64,000 nt of DNA from Haliclona indistincta (taxonomy: Eukaryota; Porifera; Demospongiae; Haplosclerida; Chalinidae): contig OZ024785.1 in the NCBI GenBank assembly GCA_964017065.1, positions 7,625,672 to 7,689,671 on the forward strand. The letters run 5' to 3'. The position numbers were made by a program, and so were the translations under genes. The notes below the pieces were generated by a model. That model did no database searches, was not told where the DNA came from, and saw nothing but the letters and a program-made list of their open reading frames with translations. This document shows positions 47,052 through 58,500 of this stretch, piece after piece. The first letter of the stretch is position 1, and the number at the start of each line of letters is the position of its first letter.

Positions 47052-49664
47052 TTAAACTTGTGTTAATTTTTCTGATTTCAGTTTTGTACTAGAAGTATTT
47101 CCAGTGGTAGAGAACGTTTTTACAAAAGCTGCTCTGACTTTAATACGAAGGCAAGATGAAAAGCACACAAACCACAACTTCCGAGCATCGCGATTCAGGA
47201 CTACAAAGAACACGAAGAGGAAGAAGCCTTGAAGAGAATTGAAGAACACAAATAGCCATTGAACAGCAAAGGCACCATAGATGTTAGTATCTACTCCAAC
47301 TATTGTGAACATTAGAATAATCCATGAGAGGCCCAGTAGAAACATGAACCCTGCTAGTAATGCTAGTAGCTTGCAAGCATCCTTTGATGACATTGGCACT
47401 TTATTCTTATTCGAAAGTGCTTGATTTCTCTTCTGTTGATTGATTTTGAGCTTAATAACAACATAACTTGAAGAGATGAAGATGCAAACATTGAAGATAG
47501 TGATGAGAAAAATAGGAACAAGAAATGCTCCAAAGAACACACCAATATCACTGATGAAGCAACTATGAGAGACAATAAATAAGATAATGAGCACATTAAC
47601 TGTATTGACTCACAATCCTCTAGTTGTGTTGGACTGTGTGATGTAGTAGTCAGGATTGATGCTAACAGATATCACAACTGGCAGCAAAGGACAAGCTGGA
47701 AATAAAACAAAAAAGATTATTTTTATTTTAGTTCCATTACTTACCCCAGCATATAATCGAAATAATCATAATGTATAGTGAAGTGGATTTTTTGAACACA
47801 ATCACAAGTTTTTGAAAGAGTAAGACAGCTTCAGCACCCATCCACATCCAGGCTACCAGGATGAGGTAGTGGAGGAGCACACCCACAGTGATACAACCAG
47901 CTCTGTTCTCAGTACGATCAATACCAGCCACAAACACTATCAACATGAGCATCAGTGACACGGCTAACTGAACATGGAATTTACTGATGTCTTTCTGACG
48001 AAAATCCCTATCAAGTATAGAACAGCATCTCATGTATTTTCTGCATATACATGGGTTAAACTTACTTGAAGACCAGATATGTTAACAAAAGTAATATCAA
48101 GCCCATGAGAGAACAGAATACACCAACATATGTAGTGATATCCAATGCCAAAATGTATTCCTTTGGTAGCCAAGGACTATCACCATGCACTCTAGTAGAT
48201 ATGTCCTACAAGGAACAGGGAAGATAATGCATTGTGTATGTGTGTGTACCATGCTTACCACTAGGCAGGCAAAATTTGTGAGATGGGTGCACTGGCAGCC
48301 TACTACATTAGTGGATTCATTGAAGGTAGTGAGTGTACAACCATCAGTATTCCAGTCACCATTACCATCTATTAGTCATTGTAATTTGATACTGTACAAA
48401 TAGTAGACTTACTAGCTGCACTGAAATCCCAGAAGGCACATCTTCTACTAGCAACAAACTCATTCGTACCAGAACTAGGTGTATTTGTCAGACGCAATAA
48501 GAATGCTACTGGTTTGGTAAGTCTTGTTCCATCAGCAATACCTCCAACTTGCACTGACACTACCTGACTGCCTACCACAGTATTGGACACTGTTGTATTC
48601 TGTGATGCATTCCTTACAGGGAATAGTGCTGGTGAGTTGTAGACTACAAATGCTATAGACACATTGTGTTCTTGTGGAATATCAGTTAAAATGTCTTGCG
48701 GAAGGAAGAATGCTGCAGATTTATCATTTTGAGGCAACTCTCCTGACAGATCATTATCTGATGTCAATAGTTGTAATTCTTGAGAGGCTACAGAATTAAC
48801 TGAAACGTGATTATATGAATGTTGGGACAATGTCTAAATACCTGATTGACTCACTGACAGTGATCTTCCTTGAAATTCAATTCTTTTGATCTTAATAACA
48901 AAAAAAGAAATAATTTTGAACAAACCATTATTGCAACTCACTCTTTCTCCTCTCAACGCTAAGTCTCTTCTAACTACAGAGATATTAGTGAAGTTTGTCT
49001 GCTCAATCACAACATCTACAATGTTGTTGAATGCTTGTACAATCCTGTTTCAATAACATCATCTCATAACTGTGAAGACATTCAAATACCTATTACTCTG
49101 TTGTTGCAATATTTCCATAGGCCACTCTTCTAAATTGTCTAGTATATCTATAGTATTGGTTGTAACCTTGAAGCAAGAGGGAGAATATATGTTTTGGATG
49201 CAAGTTCAATATTCACCTGATTGACCACTTCTAATGACACATTTTGTGTCAATATTATATCAACAGATTGCATGAGTACATCAGAAATCACTCTCAGATT
49301 ATCACTGCTCTGATCTGATGTTTCATTAGCTGTTGTTATTATTTCAGTTATATTACTGATAACTTGATTCACATTTTCAGCACTGACATTCACCTGCAGT
49401 AATAAATAATATGAGCCATTAAGTGTAGTTCAACTTACTCTCATAAATTAACCTGTTTAAAACTGTTAAATCGTTCACTGACTATAGTTTTACACTGATC
49501 AACAACAGGAGTTCCCCAAGTGTTACTAAACACACATTGTCTTGTTGCTACTACACCATCAGGTCCATAGAAGCAGTCAGTAACAGCTGTAGCATTCACT
49601 TCAGTCTTGTTCCAATAGAATGTTCCTCTCATACCTTCATCAGTGGTTTCATAGTTACAATAGT
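47052..49664 (-). CDS. Adhesion GPCR (HRM-GAIN-GPS-7TM), reading frame intact
   Basis: Eleven exons join in frame (at least 703 aa): 49453-49664 (Cys domain, CNYETTDEGMRGTFYWNKTE ... VVDQC, hormone-receptor-like), 49217-49393, 49090-49166, 48942-49044, 48842-48890 and 48413-48799 (GAIN), 48259-48368 (GPS, CAFW from the preceding exon then GDWNTDGC ... GCQCTHLTNFA, predicted HL/T autocleavage), 48066-48205 (TM1), 47745-48007 (TM2-4), 47614-47695 (loop) and 47052-47562 (TM5-7 and tail). Phases agree at every junction. The tail ends early (KLKSEKLTQV) because of a 10-nt deletion relative to the 29102 copy, losing about 38 residues. No signal-peptide exon was located; at least one 5' exon is missing from this model. 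The gene is convergent with receptor H. Confidence 0.85.
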
Positions 49665-50104
49665 CTATAAGATCAAAGTAATTAGCCATATGGTGGAGCA
49701 AACACTCTCTCTCTGTTTGTTTTATTGTGCACTGCTCTCAACATAAAGACAAACTTTCACTTTCATTGATTATCAAGAATGGTTAGATTCTGTTTACCAT
49801 ATCACCATAGCATTGTCAGTCACATCAACATTGAAGGCACTACATATTGACATATACTGTCATTGTGGGATTAAATAAGCCCTCGATACAGATTACAGGC
49901 ATCAGATCAATTGCTTAACCCTTTAGTTACTGACTTATTTCGTCGGAAATTTGACTTGCTCTAAACTGGCAGTTTGTTTTGCAATTTTCTGCAAAATGCA
50001 GTACACTAGCTATTCCAAACTAGCACCATTTTCTCCTGGCATGTCAAAGTTTATGACCATGTACTAAACTCCAAGCTGGCCACTCCCACTTCGGAACTGA
50101 ACCC
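49665..50104. other. Intergenic spacer of duplicated block
   Basis: It matches the spacer at 31843-32280. The expected first exon of the GPCR was not identified. Confidence 0.4.
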
Positions 50105-51384
50105 ACTTACCTTAAGGTGACTATTATTGGCGGGTACAAAATTTAGCGGTTTTTGAAAATAATGAATATAGCAGGTATTAATTTTAGCGTTTTGGTCTTC
50201 AAGTGATTAACAAACATTAAGTAATCAACACCATCAATTGAATTATTGTGCAACACAAAAAGGTTCTTCATTAGATTAGGCCAATACCATCACGAATCTC
50301 CAACGATGAGTCAGACGTTGCATCAGAATCGGCCACAGAAATAAAAGTCGCTGTCCCCACTGATGTTGAAGATGGAGTCAGTAGAGAATAGTTCACGATA
50401 GTTACAATACTGTTACTGGCGACACTACTGCTAGTAGCACCAGCAGGCTAGCTGTTGCATGCGAACGTATGAGTGGTTAATTTCTAAATTACTCATCCTA
50501 TTTATCCATTTATTCAAACATTGGCGGGTACAGTTGTTTGTGAAGATCTTGCATAACGGAAGCGAAAGCTGAAGTGTGACGCTGGCTAATCAAAATCACT
50601 TTTCGTCACGTGTACAGCTTCAGTTAGTCTCGCTTACGTGCGTTTGATTGGCCATCGTCATACTTCCGCTTTCGCTTTCGTTATGCAAGATCTTCGCAAA
50701 CAACTGTACCCGCCAATGTTTGAATAAATGTAGTTAATTTAGCAAAAATAGTTAATTTAGTTAATTTAGCGAATTTTCAGTAGCGATTGACCTTAGCCTC
50801 GTACCCAGTCTCTTTCTTTAAAAAAGGGCTTGGTACAGACTGTCTACGCACGCGTGCATATTAATAATTTTAAGTGCATATTAATAATTTTAATTTTAAG
50901 ACTTAATTTAGCAAAAATAGGTCAATTGTAGCCTCGTTCCCAGGCTCTTTCTCAGAAAAGGGCCTGGTACAGACTGTCTGCGCATGCTCCATTTTCCCAC
51001 TTTTCTTGGGATATGGATATTCTTGTTACACGTCCGTGACATGCAAGTACTTTCTTTGGTGCGATCATAAACGTTCAGCAAGCATTGCATTGTTTGCTAG
51101 CGCTTCTTCACACTTGCAAACGTCAAGGAATGCGTGCAAGAGCTTTCTGAGCAGTAGTTTGCGAGAACAAAATCTCGTGAGTAATGTCTCGCCGCCCCTT
51201 AATCATCTCATCCACGTTATCACGTTTTTTATTGTCACTTAAAATTATTAATATGCACGCGTGCGTAGACAGTCTGTACCAAGCCCTTTTTTAAAGAAAG
51301 AGACTGGGTACGAGGCTAAGGTCAATCGCTACTGAAAATTCGCTAAATTAAGTACCCGCTAACAATAGTTGCCTTAAGGTAAGT
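50105..51384. mobile_element. TIR element, about 1.28 kb, with nested MITE
   Basis: About 33-bp inverted termini (ACTTACCTTAAGG...ACTATT...GCGGGTAC) bound the segment with four mismatches. A second, longer inverted pair inside (about 50750-50880 and 51238-51362, with CCTCGTACCCAGTCTCTTTC) and an internal MITE make a nested structure. The left copy of the segmental duplication retains only part, so the element was present before duplication. No recognisable transposase. Confidence 0.65.
50529..50708. mobile_element. 180-bp palindromic MITE, copy 3
   Basis: It has the same length and sequence as the copies at 15754 and 32549, and is inserted at a TA within GGCGGGTAC of the surrounding TIR element. 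Confidence 0.8.
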
Positions 51385-53091
51385 GTTGCAGGTGAGCAAA
51401 CAGGACAGTTTAGACAATATTCTATGCCAAAGTATGCATTACCGGGCACCCTGAAGCCCTAAAAATCCGAAAGTGGCAAGGGGCTCTGCCCCTTCGAACC
51501 CCGGGTTAACTGGGATACCCCTTTAAAATCCCCTCATGCTATATGTTTTAGTGGGGAGGGCGCGCCGAAAAACTTTAGGTAAAGTCTTTGCTTTATGACG
51601 GTGACAGTATATATGACGTAGACAATGACGTATGAATCATAGAGATTTTATACGGGATTTTATACGGGTATTGTATCCGTATAATTTGACGTACGTCATT
51701 TTCTACGTCATATAGATATAGCAAAGACGATCAGAAACGGCGAGTGCTGCTACTATCAGGTTGCCGCATTCGAGTACAGTGTAAGCTACTATCACGATTG
51801 AAACGCTGAGGTTAGTAAAGTCATATGGCTACCTGCTTGCAAGTGCTTTTCTTAACTTTCGAAGATGCGCATTATTGAGCCTAAAACTTTCTCACCTGTG
51901 GATTTTTATATAATTTCGGCCTTGTTTAAGACCGCACTGTAGTTTGCATGAACATCAAGCGCCCGCTTTACAGTAGTGGCCCGCGAGACTAGCTTTACAG
52001 TATATGATAGATGAACTAGTTACTCAACTGTTTGCCAAGTCTTTTTTCTTAACTAACACTATAGCAATAAATGATAATCGGTGTTTCCAACAACTGCCAC
52101 TGAACTGCTGATGTCTTCGAGATAGAATAAGACAAAACATATGTTCCTAACTAACAAAATTTTCGTGTGTTAAAATTTTGTGTTAAAATATTTCCGTGGG
52201 TCGACCTGCCCCACGAAAATATTTTAACATAGAAAATTCAACGTGTAAGCGAGTGTACACAGTTTCAGTGAGTTTCTAAATAACACTGCAAGACTGTCGC
52301 TGCTGAAAGCTGTAACAATGCTTGTATTCGTGGTTATGGCATATACAAGAGTGTATAGGAGCCAGCTGAATGAAAGAATCCTACCATTTGTTCACCAGAC
52401 CAGGAACTGGCGTCTGGCGATTGTCAGAGACACTCGATCAGAGATGTTTCTGACAGCAAAGTAGAAGCACAGTCGCTGGCTGAAAAGCAACTCCAGACAG
52501 ACAGTATTTCAGCTGTAGCCAGCTCTTAGGCATAAACTTACAGCATACAACTCGCAACTCGGCATACATGTGTTTACAAATTTTCGTTGTTAAAAAATTT
52601 CGTGTGTTTCATTTTCGTGGTTGATCCTAACAACAATAATTTCCCGATTTACGGTATACACACATACTCTAGATGGATGTATCAACTCTCTCACTAAATC
52701 ATATAACTGTGACATCTATAGGTTAGTTTTTATGAGCAAAAACATTTCATGTAGGTGAAATGTGGTAAATTGGAATGTTTAGACTGGAAGCACTGTATTA
52801 CTTCAAGAAAATGATAGTCTATGAATATTAATCAGTAACGAGCGTAACGATGTACCACTTATTACGATAGAATCACCGAATATCAAAGACTCAAGGTATA
52901 ACAGATAAGTACTGTACTGCTGTGAAGAAAACTGTCTGCTGAACACGCTGGTCTTTGTTATAATCTTGTATGCGATGCTGTTTCTAAACTGTAAGTGGTA
53001 GAAGAAAATAAGCCCAGCGGTCAATTGAAATTGCATTCCAATGGTTTGGTATATGTTTCTGAAATAGCCCCGAGTTACTGTACTATCTTAC
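51385..53091. other. Repeat-rich intergenic region, duplicate of 33796-35532
   Basis: It is colinear with the left block. It differs by small indels, for example loss of part of the foldback near 52630 and a replaced stretch near 52350-52385. No gene is supported. Confidence 0.5.
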
Positions 53092-53822
53092 TAAGTGCTG
53101 CAGCAGTTGGTGTGGTAGTAGCTGCAGGTGGACCAGTGCTTGGAGTTGCTGAATAACAGAATAGCACATTTCGTCACAATACCATTCAATCACAACCTAC
53201 TTGGTGACATTGCTACTGACACTTGATATGTGACAGTAGTAGTTGCTCTTGTATTATCAGCTCTGCACACATATGTGTAGGTCCCTGCTTGGTTTTGACT
53301 GGAGTATCGAATTGGATTTGCAGTGACATCTGGAATAGTAATTCCTGTTCCAGTCAATGTGATGGTAGGATTTAGTGGATAGGACTCATTGACACGACAA
53401 TTGATAGAGAAGTTTTGTCCAGCTATTACACTGATTGGTATAACACCACTGCCTGCTTCAAATGTTGGAGGGCCTTGAGATTGAAAAGACATAATTTTAT
53501 GTGTACTTAATGTAATAAATTTTCTTGGTGTAATTTAACTTACATATTACTGTCAATCTGAAAGAGACATGATCTGAACCCAGAGGGTTGGTAGCTGTGA
53601 CATTGTAAAGTCCATTGTCACTGCATTCTGCTGATGTAATGGATATTGATGTAGCAGTTATAGCTATGTTGCTGCTACTAGTAAATGGTACTCCATTCTT
53701 TGTCCAAGTATAGGTAAAGTTATCACCCATGATGGGTTGTGCTTCAAAGTTGAAAATGACAGAGAAAGCATTACTTATGCAGATTTCCTGATCACCAGTA
53801 GAATTTATATAATTTGGTGGAA
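53092..53822 (-). pseudogene. 5'-truncated copy of the small Ig gene
   Basis: Exons equivalent to 3-5 are present and in frame: 53544-53822 (Ig; YTWTKNGVPFTSSSNI, without the frameshift of the left copy), 53201-53473 (Ig, FSINCRVNE ... YTYVCRADN) and 53092-53148 (Ser/Thr/Pro linker). The signal-peptide and first Ig exons lie outside the duplicated block, which ends at 53928. It therefore has no promoter or start and is probably silent unless joined to new upstream exons. Confidence 0.7.
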
Positions 53823-53969
53823 CTAGAAAAGAAGAATTATAGTTAGCCCTGTCACATCCAATCTGAATGCTATCTTAGATGTACAATGTGCGAGAGTAAC
53901 AATGGCGCTTGCAAGTTCTTAGGAAACGATAACATGCAGCATTTGCGAAGGAGTTTCCAAAAATGTTTA

Positions 53970-55415
53970 ATTTGTGAGCACTCACGTGAGCATTTATTTA
54001 CATGCAGTGAACAGCTGCACAATTACCGATCACTGGTCACAATCTCATGAAATGTTAACACTCACAAAATTACGAAGCACTCACAATCTTAAGAAATTCT
54101 CACAATCTCACAAAATGCTCAGGCTCATGAAAGGCTCACAATCGAAATGTTCACTATCTCACAAAATATGCTCACAATAATTATCATGAAAGCCGGCTCA
54201 CAGTGTCGAAAGGCTCACAATCTCATGAAATGCTCACAATCTCATGAAACGTTCACAATCTCATGAAATGTTCGCACTCACGTACAACATTACAAAGCAT
54301 GTACTCACAATCTTGACAAATGCTCACAATCTCACGAAACGCTCACAGTCTCATAAAAGGCTCACAATCTCATGAAACACTAGCTCACAATCTCATGAAA
54401 CACTCACAATCTCATGAAACGCTCACAATCTCATGAAATGCTCACAATCTCGACATGAAACGCTCACAATCTCACAAAAGACTCACAATCTCATGAAATG
54501 CTCACAATCTCATGAAAGGCTCACAATCTCATGAAACGATCACAATGTCATGAAATGCTCACAATCTCGACATGAAACGCTCACAATCTCACAAAAGACT
54601 CACAATCTCATGAAACGCTCACAATCTCATGAAAGGCTCACAATCTCATGAAACGATCACAATGTCATGAAATGCTCACAATGAAACACTCACAATCTCA
54701 TGAAATGCTCACAATCTAATGAAACGCTCACAAAGTCACAAAAGACTCACAATGTCATGAAACGCTCACAATGTCACAAAAGACTCACAATGTCAAGAAA
54801 CGCTCACAATGTCATGAAACGCTCACAATTAATCTCATGAAACACTCACAATCTCATGAAATGCTCACAATCTCACGAAACGCTCACAGTCTCATAAAAG
54901 GCTCACAATCTCATGAAACACTAGCTCACAATCTCATGAAACACTCACAATCTCATGAAACGCTCACAGAAACGCTCACAATCTCATGAAATGCTCACAA
55001 TCTTGACATGAAACGCTCACAATCTCACAAAATACTCACAATCTCATGAAACAATCACAATGTCATGAAACGCTCACAATCTCATGAAACAATCACAATG
55101 TCATGAAACGCTCACAATCTCATGAAACGATCACAATGTCATGAAACGCTCACAATCTCATGAAACGATCACAATGTCATGAAACGCTCACAATGAAACA
55201 CTCCCAATCTCATGAAATGCTCACAATGTCATGAAACTCTCACAATGTCACAAAAGGCTCACAATGTCATGAAACGCTCACAATGTCACAAAAGGCTCAC
55301 ACTGTCAAGAAACGCTCACAATGTCATGAAACGCTCACAATTAATCTCATGAAACACTCACAATCTCATGAAATGCTCACAATCTCACGAAATGCTCACA
55401 ATAAAAAATAATGCT
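53970..55415. repeat. 19-bp minisatellite array
   Basis: About 1.4 kb of imperfect tandem copies of TCACAATCTCATGAAATGC and variants (AAACG, ACAAAAGGC). There are roughly 70 units, with higher-order duplication visible (about 54300-54500 resembles 54860-55030). It directly adjoins the end of the segmental duplication and lies 3' of the PHD-finger gene. Confidence 0.95.
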
Positions 55416-55515
55416 TACAATTGCCTTTAAACGCGATAACGCTGCATATCCTTACTAAATATTAATAAGTAATAAAATAATTATTACTTATAAAATTACT
55501 ATTATAGTTCAAATG

Positions 55516-58500
55516 TCATGCACAGGCTGGGCATTTGACTGCATCCTCTTCAGCGGGTAGGCTGCTATATCCAAGGCAGCGGTAGTGATACCACCGCCAA
55601 CAGTGGTCACAGCCTACCCACATTTTCTCGCTTCTTTTATTGTACCGGCCACCACATTCCTGGCAGTTATTTTTACCTGTGGCTATGAAGATTTTTGAAA
55701 AAAAAAACATAAATTATTCATCTATCATCTGTATCACACCTTACCCTGAGTAGATGCATTTGGCTTTTAACCAGGTCGATTCATCTTTGACTGTTGAGAC
55801 CCTATTACAAATTAGTCATTATTGCAGATGTAATTATTACAGCTTAAGGCTTACCCCGAGTAGCTGCACCTGAACGAGTCTTTTGAGACCCTATTACATG
55901 TACAGTAATTAAAAGCAAAACAATTGTTTAATTTAAGGCTTACCCCGAGTAGCTGCATGTGGCTTTTTGCTTGTTGTCTTCGGCTGTTGTTGAGACCCTA
56001 TTCAAGCAAGTTAGTCAATTAGTCAATTGTAGTTTATATTACAGCTCAATGCCTACCCTGAGTAGAATCAAGAGCCTTTCTGGACCGAGTGGTCATCTTT
56101 GACTGTTGAGACCCTATTACATTAAATCAAGTACGTTTTAAGTGTGAGAAGTTTATTGCACAGAACCTTGGCTCTGCTTAAACTTCTTCTCAAATTCTTC
56201 AGTATCTAAAACATTACATAAAAATTATGAAGATAGCACAAATATTTATGACCGTAACTCTTGGTTGCCAAAGAAATCTTTGGTACCTGTGCAGTGCGTG
56301 AAACTGGAGATTGTCTGTAATATTGACGGGCAAAAGAAGATTAACGTTTACAATGTTAGAGGGTTACCTTAACTCTGAAGAACTGCCTGACAGACTGACT
56401 GGTGCATCTATCACCGGAGATTGTCTGTATTGATGGGCAAAGTAGGATTAATGTTTACAATGTTAGAGGGTTACCTTAACTCTGAAGAACTGCCTGACAG
56501 ACTGACTGGTGCATCTATCACCGGAGATTGTCTGTATTGACGGGCAAAATAAGATTAACGTTTACAATGTTAGAGGGTTACCTTAACTCTGAAGAACTGC
56601 CTGACAGACTGACTGGTGCATCTACCATTGGAGATTGTCTGTATTGATGGGCAAAGTAGGATTAATGTTTACAATGTTAGAGGGTTACCTTAACTCTGAA
56701 GAACTGCCTGACAGACTGACTGGTGCATCTATCACCGGAGATTGTCTGTATTGACGGGCAAAATAAGATTAACGTTTACAATGTTAGAGGGTTACCTTAA
56801 CTCTGAAGAACTGCCTGACAGACTGACTGGTGCATCTACCATTGGAGATTGTCTGTATTGATGGGCAAAGTAGGATTAATGTTTACAATGTTAGAGGGTT
56901 ACCTTAACTCTGAAGAACTGCCTGACAGACTGACTGGTGCATCTATCACCGGAGATTGTCTGTATTGACGGGCAAAATAAGATTAACGTTTACAATGTTA
57001 GAGGGTTACCTTAACTCTGAAGAACTGCCTGACAGACTGACTGGTGCATCTATCACCGGAGATTGTCTGTATTGACGGGCAAAATAAGATTAACGTTTAC
57101 AATGTTAGAGGGTTACCTTAACTCTGAAGAACTGCCTGACAGACTGACTGGTGCATCTATCACCGGAGATTGTCTGTATTGACGGGAAAAATAAGATTAA
57201 CGTTTACAATGTTAGAGGGTTACCTTAACTCTGAAGAACTGCCTGACAGACTGACTGGTGCATCTATCACCGGAGATTGTCTGTATTGACGGGCAAAATA
57301 AGATTAACGTTTACAATGTTAGAGGGTTACCTTAACTCTGAAGAACTGCCTGACAGACTGACTGGTGCATCTACCATTGGAGATCGTCTGTATTGATGGG
57401 CAAAGTAGGATTAATGTTTACAATGTTAGAGGGTTACCTTAACTCTGAAGAACTGCCTGACAGACTGACTGGTGCATCTACCATCGGAGATTGTCTGTAT
57501 TGATGGGCAAAATAAGATTAATGTTTACAATGTTAGAGGGTTACCTTAACTCTGAAGAACTGCCTGACAGACTGACTGGTGCATCTACCATCGGAGATTG
57601 TCTGTATTGATGGGCAAAATAAGATTAATGTTTACAATGTTAGAGGATTACCTTAACTCTGAAGAACTGCTGAAATCTTCACTATCTGTTTGTCCAGAAA
57701 TACCATTGTGGCTGGAATCTGCATCATGTAGAATAACGATGTCATTAAAAATATTTTCACTAACCTTCGGTGAAACAATCATGAAGGCAATCTGGCAAAC
57801 AAGTGTTTGCAATACAAACACATGTTTTGCACAGAGTAGTTCCATGAAGTGATCTTTGGATCCTAACAAGATCCAAATTATCCTTCAAAAAGTGCTGCTT
57901 CATGTGTGAGCAGCACAACTCATTGGATCGAATCCACTTTCGTATGGCCTTTTCGCTGTCGTGGGTGATGTCATACTTGTCTAGCTTAGCTAGAAAGTCC
58001 TTCAACCGAACTGCTACTCCCTTAACTTGTATAGATTCAGTTGCACTTTTAATGTGATACATTATTTCGGGATTAATCACAGTAAGAACCTGCGGTAATG
58101 TAAATAATCACAGTAAGAACCTGCAGTAATGTAAATTAGAACTTATCAAATTTAATTAACTGCTAAATTTCAGCAAAGGTCAATCACATCTCTATTATAT
58201 TCATCAAAATGTTGCATTTGAGTACATCAATCATGGTACCACCCATACTTTAACATTCAATAACTTTCATACAGCACAAATGCCAGAAACACAGGTCACA
58301 CAATCGCATCACAACTTTGAGGCCATGCATGCACCCTCAATTCAAGGCACAATAATGGTGAATTAGTTTAGGCATGATGATAAGGGACTGTCACTCAGTG
58401 CAATTAGTTATTTATTTTATGGTATAGTCGGACATGGAGTCCACCCAACTTCTATGTGACAAACGGTATATACGGACAGGGCTGTATGTAGGCTGTTATA

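Larger units (their letters stand above)
46051..53928. repeat. Segmental duplication, right copy
   Basis: This is colinear with 28201-36371 (receptor 3' end, GPCR, spacer with MITE, small Ig gene). It lacks the TTAA element and keeps the complete TIR element at 50105-51384. The right boundary falls inside the intron between exons 2 and 3 of the small Ig gene, so its promoter and first two exons were not copied. Confidence 0.85.

Noticed and set aside
53970..55415. CRISPR-like regularly spaced repeats
   Set aside because: The units are contiguous 19-bp tandem copies without unique spacers, in an intron-bearing animal genome with no cas genes.
56364..57647. Interpretation of the 107-bp array as a plain noncoding minisatellite
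   Set aside because: Splice sites, phase and the 19-codon frame are preserved in every unit and connect exactly to unique exons on both sides, which a neutral satellite would not be expected to keep.
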